This document shows, one piece after another, positions 1 to 5,788 of a stretch of 8,181 nt of DNA (positions are counted from its first letter, which is position 1; each line of letters opens with the position of its first letter). The stretch covers positions 1 to 8,181 of the forward strand of contig JASHVU010000383.1 of the NCBI GenBank assembly GCA_030044455.1, in the 5' to 3' direction. The notes below the pieces were generated by a model that searched no databases, had not been told where the DNA came from, and worked only from the letters and a program-made list of their open reading frames with translations. This stretch comes from Acidobacteriaceae bacterium. GTDB lineage: Bacteria > Acidobacteriota > Terriglobia > Terriglobales > Acidobacteriaceae. Made by a program: the position numbers and the translations under genes.

Positions 1-508
1 GACTGATGGCCGGGCAATCCGGGTAGACATCGGAGAGAAAGACAACGGAGTTGCCGGAGGGCGACCACTTGGGGCTGTCGGCCTCGGTCGAGATGTTGGT
101 GATGCGCCGCGCGTTCGAAGTTGCGCCGGTTGCCGGGTCGAAGTCGGCGAGCCACAACTGTTGCCCGTTCTCGCGGCCGCTCACAAATAGAATGCGTTTC
201 GAGTCCGAGGCGAACTCGGGATCGCTGTCGCCGGGCTGAGCAACGGCCAGTTTGATCGGCTCACCGCCCGAAATTGCCTGCAGCCACAGGTCGGGCGTTT
301 TTGTGTTCTCAGCCAAATTTACCGTCGTAACGCTGTACGCCATCCACTTGCCGTCCGCCGAGACGGCCGTCTCTCCCAGGCGCTTCATGTTCATCATGTC
401 TTCGAAGGTCATGGGCCGCTTGGGCTGAGCGGTCTGTGCAGCACAAATGGGGGCAAGAGTGAGAGCGAACAGGGCATAACAAGTGAAGGTGCGAGGGAGG
501 TTGATCAT
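1..508 (-). CDS. Secreted S9-type (prolyl oligopeptidase-like) peptidase, N-terminal part
   Basis: This gene runs off the left edge, leaving 169 N-terminal residues. Seen: an ATG at 508 is preceded by GAGGA with a 5-base spacer. Residues 1-23 look like a Sec signal peptide, with a hydrophobic core (YALFALTLAP) and likely cleavage near ICA/AQT. The stretch RPMTFEDMMNMKRLG (31-45) is followed by three PD40/beta-propeller-like strands: AVSADGKWMAYSV (48-60), PEFASDSKRILFVS (97-110) and PKWSPSGNSVVFLSD (146-160). Known: S9 peptidases of the DPP/acylaminoacyl type have an N-terminal propeller that gates a C-terminal alpha/beta-hydrolase with Ser-Asp-His. That catalytic part lies outside the window, so activity cannot be checked. 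Inferred: an exported peptidase releasing dipeptides or acyl-amino acids. A TolB-like PD40 protein without protease activity is the main alternative. The minus-strand leader is pyrimidine-rich (about 555-602). Confidence 0.8.
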   Translation of the reverse strand, partial: MINLPRTFTCYALFALTLAPICAAQTAQPKRPMTFEDMMNMKRLGETAVSADGKWMAYSVTTVNLAENTKTPDLWLQAISGGEPIKLAVAQPGDSDPEFASDSKRILFVSGRENGQQLWLADFDPATGATSNARRITNISTEADSPKWSPSGNSVVFLSDVYPDCPAIS

Positions 509-841
509 GAGAGTCCTCGCCGCGCGGGTTCGAGGAGAATGCGCGGAAGGAAAAGTGTACACCGGAGAGCGGAGAGTGCGAGTGATGAGGGAGAGGAGTG
601 AAAGGCAACCGCAGTTATAGACGGCCCAAGGCGGCGCCCAAGGCCATGAAAATAGTATTAAGCGGCTCGGGATAGGCGGGCGTGGACGCCCGCCTGACGA
701 CCGCGCTGAAGCGCGGCGCTACACTGCTGACCGCTATTTCCAGTGCTGATCCTTTAGTCTCTTAGCGAGTTGGTGTTGCTGGCGCAACGTTGGCAAGTCA
801 GCGTGTTTTCCCGAGCAAAAAAAGGCAGTCGCGTGAAACCA
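509..841. other. Intergenic region between receptor end and peptidase start
   Basis: No convincing gene lies in these 333 bases. The short minus-strand reading frame at 309-608 has no family resemblance and overlaps the peptidase start. The region holds the twin hairpins at 675-716, a purine-rich plus strand at about 555-602, and a run of seven A at 817-823. On the minus strand that run is a T-tract 19 bases after the receptor stop, but I see no good stem before it, so I do not call a terminator. Confidence 0.5.
675..716. repeat. Twin perfect GC-rich hairpins (REP/BIME-like)
   Basis: Two perfect hairpins lie 6 bases apart. GGCGGGCG (675-682) and CGCCCGCC (687-694) enclose the loop TGGA. CCGCGC (701-706) and GCGCGG (711-716) enclose the loop TGAA. 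They sit between two minus-strand genes, with no T-tract directly after either one. Two short GC-rich tetraloop hairpins side by side, in intergenic DNA, are the usual form of REP-type repeats, often spread by RAYT transposases. They could also stabilise the 3' end of the receptor mRNA or act as a Rho-assisted terminator. Only one copy is in this window, so repetitiveness is inferred. Confidence 0.55.
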
Positions 842-3283
842 TCAAAACGTGTAGTGCGCGCTCAACCGCACCAGCGCGGGCGCGCCGAGCCAGACGAAAG
901 TATCGCCGTAGCTTGCGCCGGTGTCGGACCAGTACTTCTTGTTGGTGATGTTATTGGCGTAGATTCTGAAGCTGGCCCGTCCGCGTTCACCGCCGGGCGT
1001 GTAGCGCAGACCGAGGTTGAAGAGGTTGTAGGCAGGCACGCTCACCGTGTCGTCGCGCGTGGCGTACTTCAGGCTCGAGTAGCTCCAGCCCGGCATGAGG
1101 TAGAGACCGCGCACGCGGGGAACCGTGAGGTCGGCGAAAAGGTTGGTATGCACCCGCGGCACGTTGATGACCTGCTGGTTGTTGTAACTTGTCGTACCGG
1201 TGTTCTCAGAGATGGCACTGATGCCGGCGAGCGATGCGTTGAGGCGCAGCCAGCGCGCCGCGCGGCCTTCGGCGTTGAGTTCCACGCCGTTGTGGGTTTC
1301 CCGGCCCTCGGACTCAAAACAGAAATCGCCGGCGTTGCCCAACGGGCAGGTCGGATCAGTGCCCGCAATCATTTTCGGATACATGAACGGTGCGCGCATG
1401 CGGAAGTAGTCTCCGGTAATGAGGATGCGCGAGCCTGGCTCGAACTTTGCGCCGATCTCGACCTGGCGTGTCGAGAAGGGCGCCAGAAACTGGCTGCCGT
1501 TATCAACCCACCATGGCGCCTGCGGCCCGAGGGAGAGCAGCACTCCATAGTTGGCGTAAAGCGTGACGGGCGATGAGTTGCCGAAGGCTGGGCTGTATGT
1601 GGCGGCGAACTGCGGCAGCCACGCAGGCTTATCGGTGGGCTCGAGTGCGCAGTTTCCGGGCACGGTGAAATCGGTGCATGAGGCGTAGAGCGAGTAGTTA
1701 TGGTCGCGCAGCGCGTCGTAGCGGCCGCCGGCCATGAGCTGAATGCGGTGTGGGAGTTCGATGCGGTCTTCGAGGACCGCCGATGACTGATGGCTGTCTT
1801 GCCAGAGGCGGCGCGGGCCGGCAGATTCGACCGGGCTCTCGATGGGATAAGCGACGAGCGGCTGATAGATATTCTCGGCGCCGAGGTAGGTGTAGACGGC
1901 GCCATCCTGCACAATGCCGCTGGGGTCGTAGGGGTTTTGGACGGTGTAGAAACCTGGCTGCTGCACGCTGCGCAGAAAGAGCTCAGCGCCGGCGACGATG
2001 TTGTGCGCAAGGGCTCCGGTTTTGATGCGGCCAACGAGCATTCCTTCAGCCACGGCATCAATGCGCAGCTCGCCGGGGTCGCGGTAGTCGTAGATACCAT
2101 ATGTTCCGTCGGGACAGAAGAAGTACTCGGGCGCCAACGGCGCATTAGGGCAGTTGGGCAAATAGGTATTGGGGTCGATCGACGACCCGTAGGCGTAGAT
2201 CACGTTGTCTTGAATCAACGAGTGGCTCAGGCTGGCAGCGGCAAATGCCGACCACTGGCCCGGGAAGTGGTAGTCGTATCGCGCGTTGGTGTTGAAGACG
2301 TCGTAGGTGTCGGGCGGAGCCCAAGCCTGCTCGCCCAGCATCGTGGAGCGATAGAGGCGATTGATGTCGGGCAATGTTGTTCCGCCCAGTAGCTGATAGC
2401 CGCTGCCATCGCGCTCGGTCTTGTGCTGGTACTCAAAATCGCCTTTGAGAATTGCTTTTGGCGAAATCTTCCAGTCGGCTGCGCCTGCGCCCATTGCGCG
2501 CCAGCCGGCGGTGCCGTTCATATAGGTCTGGATGCTTTCGCCGGCGAGGTTGATGCGCGCACCCACCTGCTGATGGTTGCCGAAGAGATGGCCGAGGTCG
2601 GCAGCTCCCAAAACTGAGCCGCGTTGGTCGGTGGCGAAATCGATGCCCTTAATGGGCGCGGGGCGCTTGGTGACGTAATTGATGAGGCCGCCGCCCGAGG
2701 CAACGCCGCTCGTCATCCCGGCCAGGCCGTGCATGAATTCGACCCGCTCCTTGTTTTCAAGCGGCACGTCCTGCTCGCCGGCGATGGTGAGGCCGTTGAT
2801 TTCGAGGCCGGTAGCCAGGTCGATGGGGAATCCACGAATTTGGTAGTCGCCGTAGTAGCCCACGGGCACGTAGTCGTCTTCAACCGAAGCGTCGTTTTGC
2901 ACGACGTCAGAGAGAAGACGCGCAATCTGGTCGTTCATGAGGTCGCGGGTAAGAGCAGTGACTGAGAGCGGCGCATTCCTGACAGGAAGACCGGTGAGGT
3001 TTCCAACGGCGACCGACTCGGGAAGATAGTCGCCGTTGATGTCGCCGTGAACCAGGACGGTAGTGGTGACAGGAGAGATTTTCTGCTGGTCGATTTCCGG
3101 AGGCGAATTGGATCCTGCCTGCGTAGATGCCGCGAGCTGCCGGCCTTGGGCTGCAACTTCGCCGGCCGGCTGAGACTGCGCACGCAATAGGTGCGAGCCA
3201 ACTGCGGCGAGGACGACGAGCGCAAGCAAGGCACGAATGAAAAACCAGGCGCGATTCGTAGAAGGGTTGGGCGAGAAATGCAT
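842..3283 (-). CDS. TonB-dependent outer-membrane receptor under TPP riboswitch control (putative thiamine/precursor importer)
   Basis: An 813-residue outer-membrane active transporter. Seen: a signal peptide (about 1-35, core ALLALVVLAAVGS, cleavage near LRA/QSQ); a valine-rich stretch TTTVLVHG (73-80) that could be the TonB box; a plug domain (about 100-210) with YQIRGFPID and the closing GGGLINYVTKRP; then a beta-barrel of about 600 residues ending in Phe (LSAHYTF), as outer-membrane proteins usually do. No carboxypeptidase-regulatory-like N-terminal domain is present, so this is not the long Oar-like type common in Acidobacteriota. Three cysteine pairs (CX11C, CX8C, CX8C) lie in probable surface loops. 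By sequence it would be called a siderophore receptor. The TPP riboswitch at 3356-3467 argues instead for thiamine, its phosphates or a precursor as cargo. That is inference, because cargo cannot be read from the plug. The ATG at 3283 was chosen because it gives a clean signal peptide and has AGGGAG just upstream. Confidence 0.9.
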   Translation of the reverse strand: MHFSPNPSTNRAWFFIRALLALVVLAAVGSHLLRAQSQPAGEVAAQGRQLAASTQAGSNSPPEIDQQKISPVTTTVLVHGDINGDYLPESVAVGNLTGLPVRNAPLSVTALTRDLMNDQIARLLSDVVQNDASVEDDYVPVGYYGDYQIRGFPIDLATGLEINGLTIAGEQDVPLENKERVEFMHGLAGMTSGVASGGGLINYVTKRPAPIKGIDFATDQRGSVLGAADLGHLFGNHQQVGARINLAGESIQTYMNGTAGWRAMGAGAADWKISPKAILKGDFEYQHKTERDGSGYQLLGGTTLPDINRLYRSTMLGEQAWAPPDTYDVFNTNARYDYHFPGQWSAFAAASLSHSLIQDNVIYAYGSSIDPNTYLPNCPNAPLAPEYFFCPDGTYGIYDYRDPGELRIDAVAEGMLVGRIKTGALAHNIVAGAELFLRSVQQPGFYTVQNPYDPSGIVQDGAVYTYLGAENIYQPLVAYPIESPVESAGPRRLWQDSHQSSAVLEDRIELPHRIQLMAGGRYDALRDHNYSLYASCTDFTVPGNCALEPTDKPAWLPQFAATYSPAFGNSSPVTLYANYGVLLSLGPQAPWWVDNGSQFLAPFSTRQVEIGAKFEPGSRILITGDYFRMRAPFMYPKMIAGTDPTCPLGNAGDFCFESEGRETHNGVELNAEGRAARWLRLNASLAGISAISENTGTTSYNNQQVINVPRVHTNLFADLTVPRVRGLYLMPGWSYSSLKYATRDDTVSVPAYNLFNLGLRYTPGGERGRASFRIYANNITNKKYWSDTGASYGDTFVWLGAPALVRLSAHYTF

Positions 3284-3286
3284 AGA

Positions 3287-3320
3287 CTCCCTGGTTCCTT
3301 TTGCAAATGAAACATGGGAG
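3287..3320 (-). promoter_or_regulatory. Possible Shine-Dalgarno sequestering stem of the TPP riboswitch
   Basis: On the minus strand, GCTCCC (3321-3316) can pair with GGGAGT (3291-3286 region), including one G-T wobble. This covers the AGGGAG ribosome binding site of the receptor (3292-3287), which ends 3 bases before the ATG at 3283. The same CTCCC could instead pair, with one bulge, with GGGAAG at the 3' end of the aptamer (3366-3361). Two exclusive pairings fit a translational switch: ligand binding keeps GGGAAG in the aptamer, CTCCC then covers the ribosome binding site, and translation falls. No hairpin with a T-tract is seen here, so transcription termination is less likely. Read by eye, not folded. 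Confidence 0.45.
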
Positions 3321-3355
3321 CTTGCGCTGGTTGATGAGGATTGCCGCTCGGATTC

Positions 3356-3467
3356 GAAAACTTCCCACGCCGGTATTATCCGGATCGGGTTCGAGGGTAT
3401 TTCTCAGCTCCACGCGCAGCATTTTCCCTTGAACCTCAATGAAAATGCCGGGGAGCACCCCTGTTTC
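3356..3467 (-). promoter_or_regulatory. TPP riboswitch (THI box)
   Basis: All conserved blocks of the TPP aptamer appear in order on the minus strand: CAGGGGTGC (3463-3455), CTGAGA (3407-3402) followed by AATACCC, GAACCCGATCCGGATAAT (about 3392-3375), ACCGGCG, and GGGAAG (3366-3361). P1 can form between GAAAC (3467-3463) and GTTTTC (3361-3356) with one bulged base. P2 is GGGT with ACCC, and P4/P5 is CCGG with CCGG. P3 is extended by a perfect 8-bp stem, GCATTTTC (3448-3441) with GAAAATGC (3426-3419). Known: this RNA binds thiamine pyrophosphate and turns down thiamine synthesis or uptake genes when TPP is plentiful. The aptamer ends 72 bases before the receptor ATG, with no other gene between, so the receptor is its target. 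Confidence 0.95.
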
Positions 3468-3524
3468 AATTGATTCAATTGGAACACCACGCAGGCGGAA
3501 TTGCAAGAGCGGAGGGGTATCAAT

Positions 3525-3542
3525 CACCGTGAGATCACGGTG
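3525..3542. repeat. Perfect 18-base inverted repeat over the rrf2-family stop codon
   Basis: CACCGTGA (3525-3532) and TCACGGTG (3535-3542) are perfect inverted arms with a 2-base spacer. As RNA it would be a 7-bp stem with a 4-base loop. It includes the stop codon of the Rrf2-family gene (3537-3535) and lies about 60 bases before the TPP aptamer. It may end or trim the regulator mRNA before the riboswitch, but no T-tract follows on the minus strand. A protein-binding dyad is equally possible. Confidence 0.45.
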
Positions 3543-4008
3543 CAGCAGGCTTCGACCGGCAAAGAGAAGATATCTCGGAGGAATGCGGTTCATTCCCCGC
3601 CAATTGCGGCCTGGCGGCGAGGTTGGCAATCCGGGCCGCGTCTAAAACCTGCAGCATGGCGCGCTGTGCATCCGCCCAGACCGGCTGAGCCGGGCACGAA
3701 TGTTTCCGGCTGCAGGATTTACCGGCCATAAGGCAAACGTTAAGGCTGATTCTTCCCTCGATGGCTTCAATCACATCGAGTATGGACGCAACGCTACCCC
3801 GGCTTGACATTTTGAAGCCGCCCGACTGACCGCGCCGAGACGAGATCAATCCCGCGCGAGAGAGGGCCTGAAGAACCTTGGAGAGAAAGCTTTCCGGAGC
3901 CTGGGTGGCCGCGGCGATGTCGCCGAGCGAAAGGCGCGCCCCAGATGCGGTCCCGGCCAGGTAGATCATGACCCGGACTCCGTAGTCGGCGGCCCGCGTT
4001 AGTTGCAT
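3535..4008 (-). CDS. Rrf2-family transcriptional regulator, probable Fe-S or redox/NO sensor
   Basis: A 157-residue winged-helix repressor. The family-typical start MQLTRAADYGVRVMIYLA sets the ATG at 4008. Longer in-frame starts (ATG 4029, 4083) add residues that do not resemble the family. Seen: the helix-turn-helix region with SLGDIAAATQAPESFLSKVL (27-46), the wing RRGQSGGF (58-65), and the ligand segment with Cys92, Cys99 and Cys105 (CX6C, CX5C), placed as in the IscR/NsrR/RsrR group. Known: such cysteines hold a [2Fe-2S] or [4Fe-4S] cluster and make DNA binding depend on iron-sulfur status, NO or redox state. Inferred: it probably controls itself and the divergent membrane gene at 4404. 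The receptor lies downstream on the same strand but has its own riboswitch, so co-regulation is open. The exact signal cannot be read from sequence. Confidence 0.88.
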   Translation of the reverse strand: MQLTRAADYGVRVMIYLAGTASGARLSLGDIAAATQAPESFLSKVLQALSRAGLISSRRGQSGGFKMSSRGSVASILDVIEAIEGRISLNVCLMAGKSCSRKHSCPAQPVWADAQRAMLQVLDAARIANLAARPQLAGNEPHSSEISSLCRSKPAAP

Positions 4009-4403
4009 CGATGACTTGGTTCCTCTCATGTTTTTCCCGTGAAACCGGCGACTGAATCGACTGCAGTGTGCTCGGAATTTCAAGCGAATTCAATTCACCT
4101 GAAATTAGGTTTGTAAAAGGCAGGGTATTTGAAATCGTCACGGCAATATGTATCGATCGTCACGAACCTCGGATTATCTACCGGTATAACTTATGCATTC
4201 CAATCCAAATTGGAGTGAAATAGTCCCAAATGCTCCGGCAAACTGCACGACCCTCACTGGAAGCAGACAGGCGGATCTGGCCGGCTGCCTGAATGCGCAT
4301 GTGAACCCGCCGGCTGCGAGCGGAACCAAGGCGGTTCAGACGGCGCAGAGATAAATCGGGAATCGGAGGAAACGGCGGCCTCGTGCGGGAACGGAGGGAT
4401 GCC
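4009..4403. other. Divergent intergenic region between Rrf2 regulator and small membrane gene
   Basis: About 395 bases without a convincing gene. The short reading frames here have no recognisable domain. The part nearest the regulator (4080-4215) is AT-rich and is where promoters for both directions would be expected. A plus-strand candidate is TTGAAA (4129-4134), then 16 bases, then TATCGA (4151-4156), which is weak. The best symmetric site is TCCAAT (4199-4204) and ATTGGA (4209-4214) around CCAA, a possible operator for the Rrf2 regulator. GCCGGCTGC occurs twice (4280-4288, 4309-4317). Confidence 0.45.
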
Positions 4404-4781
4404 ATGGCAGCGGCTCAAGAACTCAGTCCGATCGGATGGCTCCTGTTGGCCGTGCTGGCATCGGGGCTGGGGACACGCTGGCTGGGTCATCCTTTGAACG
4501 CGCCAGTCTCGGTGGTGCACAAACTTGCGTCTCTCCTGATGTTGATTTTCATCGTCATCAGGATTGTGCCGGCGATCAGAAGCTCTGCAGGCCGGCCAGT
4601 TCTCAGCATGGTAGCCGTGATCTTCGTATTCTCAGTTGTTGCGGCTTTTATCACAGGTGTTGTGGAGAGCATTCCCTCGCAGGCCGGCGCTGTGTGGCTC
4701 AATCTGCATCGCATTTCGGCGGTGGCGACGGCTATTGCCGCTGCAATTGCGGTGCGTCTGCTGTTCCTGGCAATAAAGTAG
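4404..4781 (+). CDS. Small multi-pass membrane protein with possible haem-ligand histidines
   Basis: A 125-residue protein of unknown function. The ATG at 4404 is preferred over the in-frame GTG at 4383 because GGAGGG lies 5 bases before it. Hydrophobic segments fit about four membrane helices: IGWLLLAVLASGLG, VHKLASLLMLIFIVIRIV, VLSMVAVIFVFSVVAAFITGVV, and HRISAVATAIAAAIAVRLLFLAI. His39 (VVHKLASL) and His102 (NLHRISAV) each stand at the start of a helix, and His29 lies between the first two. Paired histidines in a compact four-helix protein resemble b-type cytochromes of the b561 kind. Haem binding is an inference from layout only. It is divergent from an Rrf2 regulator whose cysteines suggest redox or NO sensing, so the two may form a stress-response pair. 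I recognise no family with certainty. Confidence 0.7.
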   Translation: MAAAQELSPIGWLLLAVLASGLGTRWLGHPLNAPVSVVHKLASLLMLIFIVIRIVPAIRSSAGRPVLSMVAVIFVFSVVAAFITGVVESIPSQAGAVWLNLHRISAVATAIAAAIAVRLLFLAIK

Positions 4782-4786
4782 ACCTT

Positions 4787-4819
4787 CCACAACGCTGTGG
4801 GACTGCTTTAGACCCACAG
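4787..4819. terminator. Overlapping inverted repeats between convergent genes, possible bidirectional terminator
   Basis: CCACA (4787-4791) can pair with TGTGG (4796-4800). Alternatively CTGTGGG (4795-4801) can pair perfectly with CCCACAG (4813-4819) over an 11-base loop. The two stems exclude each other. They fill the 49-base gap between two genes facing each other, the normal place for a shared terminator. Neither is followed by a clear T-tract, so the call is tentative. Confidence 0.4.
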
Positions 4820-4830
4820 GCTGACGGGGC

Positions 4831-5208
4831 TCACTCGTAATAAGTGGCCGTGGTGGTGTCGGTCTCCCAGATGGTGCATTCCTTCACACGCACGCGGCCG
4901 CCGGTCATGCTGTCGAGCTGCTGGTTGGTCTCGTCATAAAAGAATTTGGCTATATTCTCGGCCGAGGGATTGAGCACGGTGAATGGCTCAAGCTCATTCA
5001 GCATCTGGTGATCGATGCGTTCGATGACCGGGCGCATCACCTGCTTGAGGAGCTTGAAGTCAAGCAGCAGGCCGGCCGCGTCGAGCACGGCGCCGGCCAG
5101 CGTGACGCGCACCTTGTAGTTGTGGCCGTGCGGATTCTCGCACTTGCCGCGGTAGTTGCGCAGATAGTGGCCTGACGAGAATCCGGCCTCTACGGTGACT
5201 TCATACAT
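4831..5208 (-). CDS. queD: 6-carboxy-5,6,7,8-tetrahydropterin synthase (QueD)
   Basis: A 125-residue PTPS-fold enzyme, the normal length for QueD. Known reaction: 7,8-dihydroneopterin triphosphate becomes 6-carboxytetrahydropterin with loss of acetaldehyde and triphosphate, the second step from GTP to preQ0 and queuosine, in the cytosol. Seen: zinc ligands His14, His27 and His29 in GHYLRNYRGKCENPHGHNY; catalytic Cys23, four residues before the second zinc histidine; LLDF (48-51); the Asp66-His67 pair in RIDHQMLN; NPSAENIAKFF (80-90); and Glu110, the usual pterin-anchoring acid. No motif is missing. No other queuosine gene (queC, queE, queF) is in the window. A minus-strand TAAAAT (5354-5349) could be the -10 box, but no good -35 is in place. 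A eukaryotic-type PTPS is unlikely given the CENPHGHNY context. Confidence 0.94.
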   Translation of the reverse strand: MYEVTVEAGFSSGHYLRNYRGKCENPHGHNYKVRVTLAGAVLDAAGLLLDFKLLKQVMRPVIERIDHQMLNELEPFTVLNPSAENIAKFFYDETNQQLDSMTGGRVRVKECTIWETDTTTATYYE

Positions 5209-5389
5209 TTCGTGTCGCTCGATCCTCTTACCATGCTTTTCAGAAGCGCCTGCGGACGATTGCGTAATTCTTGGCGCAACCGAAGACGCAGGACTTGTTC
5301 ACGCGCCGCCGTTCATCAGCGCCCCTTGCCTAAGGCAGACCCACCCCTATTTTAGCGGAGTGATGATTCAGCGCTTGCTGCGCGTCAAT

Positions 5390-5650
5390 TCAGATTTCGC
5401 CCCGGCGCTTTTTGCGGGCTCGCCGGCGGGACTCTTCACTGCGGCGTTCGACTTGTTCAAACAGGTGACTCATGATGCCGACCAGCCCTGAAACCAGCCC
5501 TGCAAGCAGCAGAATAAGCGCCACGGTGCGCCAGAGCGAGCCATTGGCCGGAAGGCCGGGCTGAAAGCTCGACGGAATGAGCGCCATGCCCGCCGAGATG
5601 AGCGCGAAGAGCACTAACGTGGCTGCCAGAATGTAGAAGTTGCGCGACAT
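5390..5650 (-). CDS. Small two-helix membrane protein of unknown function
   Basis: I do not recognise this family. The ATG at 5650 gives 86 residues starting MSRNFYIL, directly before a hydrophobic helix (FYILAATLVLFALISAGMAL). A second helix follows (TVALILLLAGLVSGLVGIM), then a highly charged tail, EQVERRSEESRRRARKKRR. Two helices joined by a short polar loop with a basic C-terminus suggest an inner-membrane protein with both ends in the cytoplasm. An in-frame ATG at 5701 would add 17 residues. Neither start has a clear ribosome binding site, and the shorter form was chosen because it begins next to the first helix. It lies between queD and pncA on the same strand with gaps of about 180 and 130 bases, so it is probably transcribed separately. 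Confidence 0.6.
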   Translation of the reverse strand: MSRNFYILAATLVLFALISAGMALIPSSFQPGLPANGSLWRTVALILLLAGLVSGLVGIMSHLFEQVERRSEESRRRARKKRRGEI

Positions 5651-5699
5651 GGCACTGCGTGCGGCGAGCTGGAATGACGATTGAATGCCGCATGACTCC

Positions 5700-5788
5700 A
5701 TTCTAGTTCGCGGAATGCATGGTCGCGTGCGTCTTAGCTGCCCAGAACGGGAGATTTCAGATCAGCGCCTGAATTGATTCTAGTTCGC
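5700..5788. repeat. Perfect 12-base direct repeat flanking the pncA 3' end
   Basis: ATTCTAGTTCGC occurs at 5700-5711 and again at 5777-5788, 77 bases apart. The right copy contains the pncA stop codon (5782-5780). The left copy touches the possible longer start of the small membrane gene. The DNA between has no recognisable element. It may be a trace of a short duplication or excision. Confidence 0.5.

Noticed and set aside
801..850. A Rho-independent terminator for the receptor using the T-tract at 823-817 (minus)
   Set aside because: The bases between the stop codon and the T-tract form only a very weak stem.
770..1576. A 268-residue plus-strand open frame
   Set aside because: It lies antisense within the receptor gene. 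Its Val/Ala/Arg-rich composition is typical of a GC-rich shadow frame, with no domain.
1369..2145. A 258-residue minus-strand open frame
   Set aside because: It is a second frame of the receptor, rich in Ser/Thr/Pro/Arg. The receptor frame has clear plug and barrel features.
1790..2392. A 200-residue plus-strand open frame
   Set aside because: It is antisense to the receptor barrel and has no recognisable family.
2907..3629. A 240-residue minus-strand open frame overlapping the receptor start
   Set aside because: It translates straight through the TPP aptamer and the out-of-frame receptor start. Its sequence has no domain resemblance, and the conserved bases there are RNA-level.
4009..4083. 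Extended N-terminus for the Rrf2 regulator (starts at 4083 or 4029)
   Set aside because: The added residues are basic and unlike the family, while MQLTRAADYG at 4008 matches the usual Rrf2 start.
4436..4840. A 134-residue plus-strand open frame overlapping the small membrane gene
   Set aside because: It is offset by one frame from a better candidate that has a ribosome binding site and clear membrane helices.
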